Assembly (NCBI GenBank): GCA_011033025.1
Contig: WFMF01000362.1
Coordinates: 117,573-181,572, forward strand
Direction: 5' to 3'
From: Beroe forskalii
Lineage: Eukaryota > Ctenophora > Nuda > Beroida > Beroidae
Length of the DNA: 64,000 nucleotides
How positions within the stretch are numbered: the first letter of the stretch is position 1; each line of letters starts with the position of its first letter. The position numbers and the translations under genes were made by a program. The notes beneath the pieces are model-generated. The model saw nothing but the letters and a program-made list of their open reading frames with translations. It was not told where the DNA came from and made no database searches. Positions 21,876 to 33,279 of the stretch are shown here, one piece after another.

Positions 21876-22616
21876 ATATAGTAGTCTCACGACAAGTTTT
21901 GACCGATTTAAAGGGTAGTACTATATGCGTAGAGTCGTGTTCTACTCGCGCTTTATATCATGTGTTTGTTATGACACACCAATTTAAATACACATCTACG
22001 CGACCTTTGCTTTTGCGTTACAAAAATGTGCATATCTCCGAGGTTTTTTGAGCAAACTTGATGAAACTTTCAGGATATTTAGAGCTTCATAAAAGCAACA
22101 TCTCAGTGAAGTTTAGATTCATTTTTGAGCTCCAGAAGCGGAGTTATGACCGAAAAGCCAGTTGTTAAGCGGTAACTTTAAAACAAAACACCGGTTTATC
22201 TGTCATATCTCAATTTCTGAGGGTCAGAAATGTCAGCTACTCAGGAATGTATTGGTCATATCTTGCCCGTAATATCCTGAAAGTTTGATCAAAATTGCTC
22301 AAAAAACGGCTGAGTTATGCGCTTTTTGTTTTGTGTTAACAAGCATTTTCTATTATTACCATATAAGGTAATGTGTGCTTGTTGTGTACAGGGTGTGTCT
22401 TTTGTACACCGTTCGACTACTATAGTACTTTAGAGGCTCAGACTCACCGCAGAAATATGATTTAGAGCACTCGGCTCAGCTTCGCTTCGCCTCGCACTCT
22501 AAATTATTTAAATGTCTCCAGCTACGCTGTCGACATTTAAATATTATATAGAGCCCTGCTCTCGCAGGGCTCTATATTGTCTGCGTGTTCGTCTTACGCC
22601 TCTAAAGTACATAAAT
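21876..22616. mobile_element. Repeated element A, copy 2
   Basis: Nearly identical to 13,690-14,425, including the terminal triple-hairpin module (about 22,424-22,616). Small indels distinguish the copies, so they are independent insertions or an old duplication. It directly follows the related unit ending at 21,875. Confidence 0.75.
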
Positions 22617-22639
22617 CCAAAAGTATTGTAAACTTTGTC

Positions 22640-23505
22640 ATAGGGCGCGTGTAGTAGGCTATTTGGGAATTTTAACATCAAATTGCTTTATTGGATAATT
22701 GGCCAATTAAACCAATTATCGCTTATATCTCGTCTCAGGAGCATGGTATGGACTTGAATCTAACGGCATCGAAAACTTTGGCATAGATTGCATATAGTAT
22801 ACTATTTAAAAATTTTTACCCCAAATCGCTTAATTGGATAATTGGCCAATTAAACCAATTATCGCTTATATCTCGTCTCAGGAGCATGGTATGGACTTGA
22901 ATCCAACGGCATCGAAAACTTTGGCATAGATTGCATATAGTATGCTATTTAAAATTTTTTACCCCAAATCGCTCAATTGGATAATTGGCCAATTAAACCA
23001 ATTATCGCTTATATCTCGTCTCAGGAGCATGGTATGGACTTGAATCCAACGGCATCGAAAACTTTGGCATAGATTGCATATAGTATGCTATTTAGAAATT
23101 TTTACTTCAAATCGCTTAATTGGGTAATTGGCCAATTAAACCAATTATCGCTTATATCTCGTCTCAGGAGCATGGTATGGACTTGAATCCAACGGCATCA
23201 GAAACTTTGGCATAGATTGCATATAGTATGCTATTTAGAAATGTTTACCTCAAATCGCTTAATTGGATAATTGGCCAATTAAACCAATTATCGCTTATAT
23301 CTCGTCTCAGGAGCATGGTATTGACTTGAATCCAACGGCATTGAAAACTTTAGCATGGACTGCGTGTAGTTTGCTTTTTAAAAATTTTCACGTTAAATCG
23401 CTTAATTACATAATTGGTCAATTAAGCCAATTATCGCTTATATTTAGTCTCCGGAACATGGTATTGACTTAATGACTTAAATCTAACGGCATTGGAAACT
23501 TTGTT
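22640..23505. repeat. 142-bp tandem repeat, six copies, palindromic core
   Basis: Units contain ATAATTGGCCAATTAAACCA, CTTATATCTCGTCTCAGGAG and CATGGTATGGACTTGAATCC. Copies begin near 22,692, 22,834, 22,977, 23,119, 23,262 and 23,404, so the period is close to 142 bp. The ATAATTGGCCAATTA core is palindromic. The sixth copy is most diverged. Confidence 0.9.
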
Positions 23506-23533
23506 GCCCTGTTCAACACCAAAAAGAATGATA

Positions 23534-23832
23534 TGGTATGACAAAAAACAATTAGAAATTGTGTAGGTTCCGCAGCGCACTTGTAAATTTATGCGATTTA
23601 GAGTGGTGATATGAACTTAAATCGCAGCGCTGGCGTGGCAGTGAGATTTTTGCTGCAAGGAATATTGATTAATCTATTGATGACACTTGCATTGATCAAT
23701 GCATCTATTCCTTGCAAAATCAGGCCGCTGCCACGCCAGCGCTGCGATTTAAGTTCATATCACCACTTTTAATCGCATAAATTTACAAGTGCGCTGCGGA
23801 ACCTACACAATTTCTAATTGTTTTTTGTCATA
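23534..23832. mobile_element. Large foldback (snapback) element
   Basis: Left and right arms of about 110 bp are near-perfect reverse complements (start TATGACAAAAAACAATTAG; end CTAATTGTTTTTTGTCATA). They include CGCAGCGCTGGCGTGGCAG and its complement. A loop of about 70 bp holds TTGATTAATC/GATCAATGC. No coding capacity. A related solo arm lies at 0.09-0.2 kb. Confidence 0.85.
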
Positions 23833-24266
23833 CCTAAATTAATATAGAATAAAATCATAAACTCTAAACTCTTAAAACTACGGAGTATGTAGTGCCTAAC
23901 CTAAGAACTTGAAATACCTTAAAGTACCTTAAAATACGGGGTTCTAGGGCTATCTAGATTCATATACTAACTCGCTACTACCTATCATTAAATTCATGAT
24001 ACTAAATACTGATCAACTAAAATTGCCGTACTAAAGCTAGAATAACTAAAAAATTGACTGAAAAACTGATCAAAACTGTATCAAAATCAAATTTAAATTA
24101 ATGATCGTCCATCGTATGTGCTGATAATCGTACGATAATCGTACTACGTGTTAAAATGATAAATCTGTACAACTTGATATTTACATGAATACAAATCTTG
24201 GTACTTACAACCGTGTCAAAAATTATGTACAAATACATACAATATATATATATATACAGCGTTAAT

Positions 24267-24716
24267 TTATACAATATTCCCTTTAACTAAAAATCGTTTA
24301 AGTTCCTTGCACTCCTCTTTATCATTCAATTCCGGTCCTTGGCTGTAAATGAAAAGTGCCTCATACACCTTACGAAGTACTGTGTTGGATTCTGTACCCA
24401 AAAGTCTAAAGGATAGTTCCGGGGCAATTCCCAAATGTTCCTTGCTGTAGTGAACCGCCATTGCTTCCTCCTTGTAACTCCCAGTAGTGGGGTTCGTAGC
24501 AAACCTGAGATGTTCACTCAATCGTTCGTTGAGTGACCGTGAACTCTCCCCAACATACTGTTTTGAACACAAGTTACAAGTTATCTCGTAGATCGGGCAC
24601 ATAGTGGAGCAGTCACTTCCTTCCTCTAGTCTGGAACAGATGTTGCAGGAGTTGGAAGTGCATTTCCTCCGATCATACGGTCTTGAGCAACAGAATATGT
24701 CTCTCAGGGCATCCAC
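24267..24716 (-). pseudogene. GIY-YIG endonuclease fragment of a Penelope-like element
   Basis: A 149-codon minus-strand frame contains the cysteine cluster CTSNSCNIC, then YEITCNLCSKQYVGESSRSL and NERLSEHL, followed by an H-rich stretch (VHYSKEH). This is the GIY-YIG pattern found at the C-terminus of Penelope-like elements, of a different subtype from the one at 9.3 kb. It ends with a stop near 24,267. No RT remains upstream; an inverted duplicate of its 5' part follows at 24.85 kb. Confidence 0.65.
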
Positions 24717-24962
24717 TCAAGATGCCGTCTCTCGAAACTCCAACCCTGTATGGTTGAAACTTCCATACATATCAGAGGGGGTGTCGGATCAAATACAAGT
24801 GTTTGTAAAGAACCGCAACCTTCCCATCAAGGTTGTCGTTACCTGGTAATTCCCAGACATATTCTGTTGCTCAAGACCGTATAATTGAGGAAATGTTCCA
24901 ACTCCTGCAACATCTGTTCCAGACTAGAGGAAGGAAGTGACTGCTCCACTATGTGTCCGATC
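24592..24962. repeat. Inverted duplication of a Penelope-like segment
   Basis: 24,592-24,706 and 24,849-24,962 are near-identical reverse complements (shared blocks GTGGAGCAGTCACTTCCTTC, CTGGAACAGATGTTGCAGGA and GGTCTTGAGCAACAGAATAT) separated by about 140 bp. Both arms derive from the GIY-YIG coding region. Confidence 0.8.
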
Positions 24963-25099
24963 TTAAGATAAGAGCTGTCCTGGGTCGATCCTGCATTTTC
25001 AGCGAAACAGGGGCACCATTTGAAGGCTGTATTCCAATCCACGTATGCAGGTCTTAGTCTAAAAGACTCTGGAGATATTCCCACATATTGGAGTAGCGG

Positions 25100-26850
25100 G
25101 CCGTCCCTGACACCACTTGCCTGACACCGCTCCAGCATGAGGTTATTACTCCTCGCCCCCCTGACACAACTTGCCTGACACCGCTCCAGCATGAGGTTAT
25201 TACTCTTCGCCCCCCCCCCCTGACACCACTTGCCTGACACCGCTCCAGCATGAGGTTATTACTCCTCGCCCCCCCCCCCTGACACCACTTGCCTGACACC
25301 GCTCCAGCATGAGGTTATTACTCCCTTGCCTGACACCGCTCCAACATGAGGTTATTACTCCCTTGCCTGACACCGCTCCAGCATGAGGTTATTACTCCTC
25401 GCCCCCCCTGACACCACTTGCCTGACACTGCTCCAGCATGAGGTTATTACTCCTCGCCCCCCCCCCCTGACACCACTTGCCTGACACCGCTCCAGCATGA
25501 GGTTATTACTCTCGCCCCCCCTGACACCACTTGACACCGCTCCAGCATGAGGTTATTACTCCCTTGCCTGACACTGCTCCAGCATGAGGTTATTACTCCC
25601 TTGCCTGACACCGCTCCAGCATGAGGTTATTACTCCCTTGCCTGACACCGCTCCAGCATGAGGTTATTACTCCCTTGCCTGACACCGCTCCAGCATGAGG
25701 TTATTACTCCCTTGCCTGACACCGCTCCAGCATGAGGTTATTACTCCCTTGCCTGACACCGCTCCAGCATGAGGTTATTACTCCTCGCCCCCTGACACTT
25801 GCCTGACACTGCTGACACTCCAGCATGAGGTTATTACTCCTCGCCCCCCTGACACCACTTGCCTGACACCGCTCCAGCATGAGGTTATTACTCCTCGCCC
25901 CCCCCCCTGACACCACTTGCCTGACACCGCTCCAGCATGAGGTTATTACTCCCTTGCCTGACACCGCTCCAGCATGAGGTTATTACTCCTCGCCCCCCCC
26001 CCTGACACCACTTGCCTGACACCGCTCCAGCATGAGGTTATTACTCTCGCCCCCCCCCCCCTGACACCACTTGCCTGACACCGCTCCAGCATGAGGTTAT
26101 TACTCCCTCGCCCCCCGCTGACACCACTTGCCTGACACCGCTCCAGCATGAGGTTATTACTCCCTTGCCTGACACCGCTCCAGCATGAGGTTATTACTCC
26201 TCGCCCCCCCCTGACACCACTTGCCTGACACCGCTCCAGCATGAGGTTACTCCTCGCCCCCCCCTGACACCACTTGCCTGACACCGCTCCAGCATGAGGT
26301 TATTACTCCTCGCCCCCCCCCTGACACCACTTGCCTGACACCGCTCCAGCATGAGGTTATTACTCCTCGCCCCCCCCCCCTGACACCACTTGGCTGACAC
26401 CGCTCCAGCATGAGGTTATTACTCCCTTGCCTGACACCGCTCCAGCATGAGGTTATTACTCCCTTGCCTGACACCGCTCCAGCATGAGGTTATTACTCCT
26501 CGCCCCCCCTGACACCACTTGCCTGACACCGCTCCAGCATGAGGTTATTACTCCTCGCCCCCCTGACACCACTTGCCTGACACCGCTCCAGCATGAGGTT
26601 ATTACTCCTCGCCCCCGTCGCTGACACCACTTGCCTGACACCGCTCCAGCATGAGGTTATTACTCCTCGCCCCCCCCTGACACCACTTGCCTGACACCGC
26701 TCCAGCATGAGGTTATTACTCCTCGCCCCCCCCCCTGACACCACTAGCCTGACACCGCTCCAGCATGAGGTTATTACTCCTCGCCCCCCCCCCCCCTGAC
26801 ACCACTTGCCTGACACCGCTCCAGCATGAGGTTATTACTCCTCGCCCCCT
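25100..26850. repeat. Cytosine-rich satellite (CTCCAGCATGAGGTTATTAC)
   Basis: About 35 copies of CTGACACCGCTCCAGCATGA plus GGTTATTACTC. Two unit lengths alternate: about 38 bp (linked by CCTTGC) and about 55-58 bp with an added TCGCCCCCC...TGACACCACTTGC. The C-run varies from about 5 to 13 bases. Minus-strand frames are repeat translations. Confidence 0.95.
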
Positions 26851-27065
26851 CGCACACCATCAGTATAGATGACGTAGAAATACTGGGACAAACGGACGAA
26901 TTTCGCATCAAGTACTTAAACGCTTTTCATACAGAAGTATTCTAGCGCAGGTTTACTGTTAAACGATGCTGAAAGTTCGATGCCACTTAATTTATTCAAC
27001 ATCCCCGTGAGGGTAACATGAAGTCATATGGGAGTAACGTCGTATTGCAAATACTATGAAATATG

Positions 27066-27150
27066 ACTTGTCATATGAAATATGTTTGAATATTCGTTCG
27101 TGACCTCGTAGAGATTATGAATTTATGTATACCTAATCATGAATTATTAT
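27066..27150. repeat. Inverted repeat partner of 20.38-20.46 kb
   Basis: Reverse complement of the block right of the Helitron array (GAATATTCGTTCGTGACC, GAGATTATGAATTTATGTAT). See 20,382-20,463. Confidence 0.6.
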
Positions 27151-27597
27151 GAGATATACACGTGATAACTCTGATAATATCCTTCTATTCAATGTAAATA
27201 TTAACCTGACTCAATTTAGCTGATGATGATTAATGTCATGAATTAATCGAAAATCCCGCAAAGACTCTGTCTTACTTGGTACCTTGAATTCGTGGATGAA
27301 GTTCACAACTTACTATCATTTTGTCTATTCTTCCTATCAAAAGTAAATAGAGGAATAACCCACAATGTCATTGATAAGTCAGTTAATTGTATTATCATCC
27401 GACCCTACTTAGTATCAGATTTAATTCTATATATATGGCACTCTTGGTACATATACCTTTCTCGTTAAACGAGATAACCTGCATGTAGAGTGTACTACAC
27501 TATTAACTACATGATACCTATGCAAATTACATGCCAATGCTTGGTTTTATTTGTAATTCATCCTGCCTGTAGTCACACATACAAACTCGGTGATCTG

Positions 27598-27670
27598 AAA
27601 ATGAGCGGGGCTTGAACCTAGAACCTTCTGATTGCCGGTCAGGTGCTCTAACCAATTGAGCTATCTCCCC
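27598..27670 (-). pseudogene. tRNA-like sequence (degenerate), left arm
   Basis: On the minus strand, GGGGAGATAGCTCAATTGGT...GAGC forms a normal D arm and the anticodon arm is CTGA/TCAG, but the T stem (CTAGG/CCCGC) and the acceptor stem are broken. The position-34-36 triplet is GGC (alanine) with C rather than U at position 33. It is a mutated copy of the 27,957 sequence. Confidence 0.5.
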
Positions 27671-27956
27671 CTACTTTCAGTCTATTCTCGATCGCTTATA
27701 TATGTGGCTAACAGTGCCATGTACCGCTGTGTGTATCAGATTTAATTCTATATATTAGAATTAAATCTGATACACACAGCCATATATAGAATTAATAGTG
27801 TAGTAGACTCTACATGCAGGTTATCTCGTTTAACGAGAAAGGTAGGTATATGTACCAAGAGTGCCATATATAGAATTAAATCTGATACACACAGCGGTAC
27901 ATAGCTATAGCACTGTTAGCCACATATAGAAGCGATCGAGAATCGACTGAAAGTAG

Positions 27957-28029
27957 GGGGAGATAGCTCAATTGGTTAGAGCACCTGACCGGCAATCAGA
28001 ACGTTGTGGGTTCAAGCCCCGCTCGCCCC
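27957..28029 (+). tRNA. tRNA-like sequence, anticodon GGC (Ala?)
   Basis: A 73-nt cloverleaf can be drawn: acceptor GGGGAGA/TCGCCCC (one mismatch), D stem GCTC/GAGC, anticodon stem CCTGA/TCAGA (one mismatch) with loop CCGGCAA, variable loop of five, T stem GTGGG/CCCGC and loop TTCAAGC. The anticodon reads GGC. Position 33 is C instead of the near-universal U, and GGC-alanine tRNAs are rare in eukaryotes, so it may be a tRNA-derived element rather than a working tRNA. It sits in a foldback arm. Confidence 0.4.
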
Positions 28030-28099
28030 GCTCATTTTCAGATCACCGAGTTTGTATGTGTGACTACAGGCAGGGTGAATTACAAATAAAACCTACTTA

Positions 28100-29288
28100 T
28101 TACTTGGCTAAGTTTAGCTGTTTCTGACTTCTGCAGCCATACAACAGCGATACAACAGTATTTCCCTCCACTGGGGTCTGACGACCTTCGTCTGGATTGA
28201 ACGCCTTTATAGATTATCGAGACCTCCTTTATCAAATAAATTCATTTTTAGACTTTACGACACTAATTTATACAATCAAATTTGAGCCTATGCTGGCATG
28301 ATGCAACCTGTGGCAATTTAAGTCCGAGGGACCTAGTATCATACTGTTTGAGCGTGGAGACTGGTCTATAATATTATAACATTGTTCTTAGAATTCTGTT
28401 GTTTTATTATTCAGTTGAAAAATAAATTTATTTTCTAGTTTATCTGCTCTCATGTGATTTCGGGATGACTGTTTGCCGCTTAGATTTGGCGTTTCTAGTT
28501 CGGCTTTAATTCTTTAATTGTTCTTTTAGAAAGTTTTGCGCGCGCCACTATTCAGTAGTTTGAAAGGAGTGATATATCGATAATTATCACAGCCTAATAA
28601 TAATCACGAGAGGGTGATTATGATTTATACCAAGTCCCCTGATTCCCACTCCTGTTCTCCTACTTTTTCCATCCTCTGTTTACTTCCCTCTAGCTTCTTA
28701 TCATTCTTTGTTACAGAAACTACAGAGAGCAGATGGCGAGTGAAAGCTTGCTCCATGCTGCCAGCCAAATAGCTGCTGGAATGTGCTTTCTGGAGAAGGA
28801 AAACCTCGTGCATAGGTGAGCGTCTGAGTTTAGAATCTCTTATTGAGTATGAAAGTGTCTGGGGGTGAAGCACAAAAAAAAACTAAGGCCTACCCTATTT
28901 TTCCGGGAGTGTCTTTTTTATTTAAAATCACAAATAGTATACACAACAAATTATACATTGTCACTTGCCCTGTATAAAATCATTCATGATACATGAGGAT
29001 GCCCCAACCAAAAAGATTTGAATAATAATATTTTAATAGATAATAAACATAAAGGAGTTCAACTTGTTGCATATGCTATGAGTGGGGCACGTGCAGAGTA
29101 GTCGAAACTACTCTGTGCTGCACAATTACGCCCTCAAAAATCTTAAATCACATAATTGGTTGTTTACATATTTGGTAAAATTACGTTATAATTTGGTGAT
29201 AAATATTTAATAGAATTTAAATAGATTTAATAATTAGGTGGTAAAACTATAATAAAAAATAATTATGATAATATGATAAATTTCTTTT
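28100..29288. other. No recognised gene
   Basis: AT-rich sequence. An 82-codon minus-strand frame at 28,873-28,625 has no recognisable domain. No tandem or inverted repeats supported. Confidence 0.35.
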
Positions 29289-29289
29289 A

Positions 29290-29330
29290 CTAGCAGGGCC
29301 CGTGGCCTCCGGCCACCGTTCACCATTTTT
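29290..29330 (-). mobile_element. Helitron-like 3' terminus on the minus strand
   Basis: On the minus strand a GTGGCCGGAGGCCAC hairpin is followed by GGGCCCTGCTAG and T, again hairpin plus CTRR before T. The element body would extend to higher coordinates. A possible 5' start (TCCTTATATATAG) lies near 29,537, but its flank is not a clean A-T site. Confidence 0.45.
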
Positions 29331-29936
29331 TCCCTTCAGCAATTCGTACAGTACAATGTAGTAGTTCTTATCAGTGATGAGGTCATATTTTAATCGGGTG
29401 TACCCACTCCTCTAAGTGATGTCTATATACCTGGTGGTGTCAAACATCACTGGTACTTTCGTATGAACATTCCGATCATCGGTATGCTTGATTGGGTACT
29501 GAGTGGTGTCAGAGAGGTCTGTGGCTATATATAAGGAAGACCGGACAGACAGATATATATTTATATATGAGGAAGAATTATAAGTAGTAAGATTACTCGT
29601 AAATATCTAAAAGAAAAAGAAATATGTATGATATATGTGACGTGGGTGGTGAGCCTGATCCTGGTGATCCTTATGAACATATTATGAATCCCTTGTATAC
29701 CTTTTCCCTTCTCCCTGTCCCTTACCTATCTTCCTGTCCCCTACCTTTCGCCTTTCATTATGCATCCAATGTCTTATCTATAGAGGTGTATGGGTATACT
29801 ACAAACATAACAAATTACTGCACATCGATTTTCTAATTCAAGGATTGACATGAGAGGCAGAAGAGACTAGGAAAACACTGGCAACAAGTCGTTATTTTTC
29901 ATTATTCATATTCTTTAGGTCTATAATTAACCAAAA

Positions 29937-30232
29937 TTAGTCAAATTCACTGTCTGCCTTCATCCAGAGATATTCCTTAAGTTTAATCTTGAAGGCAGTT
30001 AAGCAATTCTCAGATCTTATATTCAATGGAACTTCATTCCAAAGTAGGTGTGTACGGTAGAAGTATGAATTTTTCAAAACATCTATTCTAGGTTTTATGG
30101 AACATTCTAATTGAAGTTCATCAGATGATGACATACTCCTATATGTAGTAGTTGTGTATGCACTTCGATGTCCAGAATTTTTGACCATTGGAAGTTGTTC
30201 TCCAGGCAATTCTAGTCCAGAATCACCTAGGT
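29937..30232 (-). pseudogene. LINE ORF2 C-terminal fragment
   Basis: The minus-strand frame contains NSYFYRTHLLWNEVPLNIRS and LTAFKIKLKEYLW, a pattern recurring at the extreme C-terminus of many non-LTR retrotransposon RT proteins. It is interrupted upstream by the hAT-like element at 30,233. Part of the same sequence reappears inverted at 40,420-40,495. Confidence 0.6.
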
Positions 30233-31581
30233 ATGGTGGCCCAGCAGGCTCACTTTTTTTCACATGTGTTTTTTGTGTTTTAGGCGAAAAAACACTAAAA
30301 AACGTGTTTTAGCCACAAAAATCATATAATTTTTACATAGTAAGTTTTTTCATGAAATTTGTGTTTTAGACGCATTTTTACTGTTTTTGTGTTTTACTTT
30401 TAGACGCGTTTTTAGTGTTTTTTGTGTTTTAGACGCGTTTTTAGTGTTTTTTGTGTTTTAGACACGTTTTTCATGTTTTTTCTTTTTTAGACACATTTTT
30501 CATGAAATTTGTGTTTTAGACGCGTTTTTACTTTTTTTGTGTTTAGACACGTTTTTCATGTTTTTTGTGTTTTAGACACATTTTTAGTGTTTTTTGTGTC
30601 TAAAACATAAAATTCATGAGAAACGCGTCTAAAAGTAAAACACAAAAACACATGTAAAAGTGAGCCTGTTGGGCCACGAGTGTTACCGAGGGCGTCGCCA
30701 GTTGCGCTTAACGCGCGTGGAACCAAGGTGCGTGGAACCAAGGTGAAACATGAAAGCATCACCCCGACAGATGCTTGTTCTAACCAGGACCCTGCTGACG
30801 CGGCTTGCATCAGCGGGTCAGACAATTCAGACATCGTCTGACAAAGTGCGCGTGTTTCGTAAGATGTTACCCTCGCGCGTGGCGCAATGTTCCACATTTG
30901 GACGTCACTTTGCGCTCTCGCCATCCAGTCAGAACAAATAGACGGGAAACTTCCGTCGAGCGCGCGTTGCAGCAAGCGCTACTGGGCTACCCCTGGTTAG
31001 AGGAAGGCAGCATCCCTCGAGCGAAAGTTTCATTTCCCTAATCAATAACCAATTTGCCAGGCAATAACCAAGGGCGTCGCGCGACGTTTTACGCGCCGCG
31101 CGTAGTACTCCATGCGTGAAACCAAAGTGAATTAGCTTCACCCCACCAGATGTTCTTTTTGGTTTGTTTTAGAGTACGTTTTTGCGTTTTTTCTGTTTTA
31201 GAGCGTGAAAAACACTAAAAATGGTCTAAAACACAAAAACATGGCCCAACTAAGGCTCAAAAACATGTGTTTTTGTGTTTAAGACGCGTTTTCATGAATT
31301 TTATGTTCAAACACAAAACATGAAAAACGTGTCTAAAACACAAAAACACTAATAACGCGTCTAAAACACAAAAACACTAAAATGTGTCTAAAACACAAAA
31401 ACACTAAAAAACGCGTCTAAAACACAAAAAACAGTAAAAATGCGTCTAAAACACAAATTTCATGAAAAAACTTACTATGTAAAAATTATATGATTTTTGT
31501 GTCTAAAACACGTTTTTTAGTGTTTTTTCGCCTAAAACACAAAAACACATGTGAAAAAAAGTGAGCCTGCTGGGCCACCAT
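30233..31581. mobile_element. hAT-like element, 1.35 kb, TSD ACCTAGGT, empty site at 40.41 kb
   Basis: ACCTAGGT flanks both sides (30,225-30,232 and 31,582-31,589), and the homologous arm at about 40,410 has a single ACCTAGGT, so the empty site is visible. The inverted ends begin ATGGTGGCCCAGCAGGCTCA. Near the ends are many GTGTTTTAGACGCGTTTTTA-type repeats on opposite strands, while the middle (30.68-31.12 kb) is GC-rich. Frames of 60-140 codons overlap on both strands without a transposase signature. Confidence 0.8.
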
Positions 31582-33279
31582 ACCTAGGTACCACTTTTGT
31601 ATCGCTAGACACATGCCTGTGGGGCCACGCCCATGCCACGCCCATAGGCGCGTATGGGTGAAATTCGTATCTCGGTCCAGGAAGGTCGTAGAGACTCCGT
31701 TTTCGGCTTAAACGAATCGCAATGACCATGTTTATTTTGGACTTGTTAATAAACATATGCCCTAAAATGCTCAGGAAAAAAGTAATGGGAGAAAAACTGA
31801 TTTTCGAGCCATGCGCGAGCCATGTATTGGGTAATTTTCATATCTCGGTCCAGGAAGGTTGTAGAGACTCTGTTTTGGGCTCAAACGAATCGCAATGGAC
31901 ATGTTTATATTAAACTTACGATGTAAATCTGCCCTAAAATGCATAGGAAAATAGTTATGGGCGAAAAACTAATTTTCGACCCATGCGCGAGCCATGAATT
32001 GGGTAAATTTCATGATATCTCGGTCCTTGAAGGCTGTAGGAACTTCATTTATGGCTCGAAAAACCACTAAAACCATGTTTATATTCGAGTTGTCAATAGA
32101 CATGTGTCCTAAAATGCTCAGGAAAAACGTTATGGGCGAAAAACTGTTTATTCCATTCATACACAAAGCATTTATCGCATGATCAACTCGAATTCCAAGT
32201 GATGTAGCCGGAGGGTTTGCAGACTATGCATTGCTTGCCCTGAAAAAGTCCCTTGCATAGTTTCAAACAGAAAGATTGTCGTTACATATAAGTGGAGGAT
32301 AGCTCAGCAATAAATGGAACAAGACACTTACTGAATATTGATAATATGTGTGCTCATAGGTCGAAAGCAACAGGTCGAAAAGTAGGTCTAAAAGGTAAGT
32401 CGAAAGAGCTCAATAGAGACACTTCATGACATGGCAATTGTATATCATGGTTTCAATATTGAAGAGAGTTGAGGTAAAGGTAGTTTCTGTAGTGAAAACC
32501 ATCCACACTGAGGCTTCAAAACATTCTACATGTTCTATCTGCCTACTTTTCGACCTGTTGCTTTTGACCTATAAAAATACATATTTGTAATATAAATACC
32601 ATTTATTATCATCAATAAGATCTGAAACTTTTTTAGAGACATGATGCTATTATTGTAGTTATCATTGATAAGTTACCTGAAAATGAAGCTTTATGTGGAT
32701 TTGAATTTGCTGACTGCTGAGCCACTCGGTTTCAAAAGCCATTGGGTCTGTTTATTGAAGTATCTAGATTGACTGAAACAAGATATAATATTGTGGGATA
32801 AAGGGTCACAAGAGTTGTTAATTTTGTCCAATGGATCAATCATGTCCAGTCGACGTCAATTGGACAGCCAATGGACCTTCATTGAGCATGGTGTTCCATG
32901 GATCCAATGGAGCAATGGATCCATTTTGGATGTTCATTGGACAAATTGACACCATCAGGTCAGTCTCCCATTATATTAACAAGAGCATTCATTATTAATG
33001 ATAACTTCAAAAAATATCTTCAAGCAGGATTATGCCTGTATTATTCTTAACTCCTTAGCACACGTGGCATATGGATGATGGAGGAGCACGCATAATTGAT
33101 GTGCTTCCCGCATGCTGTGGCAATATCTCTGTTTGCTCGGTGTGTTTGCTTGCCTTAACAAGGAGCAGGACCTTGGTTTTTGTGACAGTATATACCTCTG
33201 GTTAAATAAAGTTTCAATTTAACGAGGTACTGTTGCACCTTGTTATGTCAGACATTGCCTGGCTTGAGTGACTACTTAA

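Larger units (their letters stand above)
27411..28096. mobile_element. Nested palindrome carrying two tRNA-like sequences
   Basis: Outer arms run from about 27,542 to 27,760 and 27,868 to 28,096 as reverse complements, each with a tRNA-like sequence. Further inverted blocks (GGCACTCTTGGTACATATAC at 27,437 against its complement near 27,847) and a perfect inner palindrome (AGATTTAATTCTATATA... at 27,737-27,777) nest inside. It looks like a foldback element that captured or amplified a tRNA. Confidence 0.7.

Noticed and set aside
22640..23505. CRISPR-like regular repeat
   Set aside because: 142-bp units are contiguous without unique spacers.
25100..26850. CRISPR-like array (regular repeats with short spacers)
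   Set aside because: The spacers are the same C-rich block or absent, repeats vary, and the host is an animal; it is a satellite.
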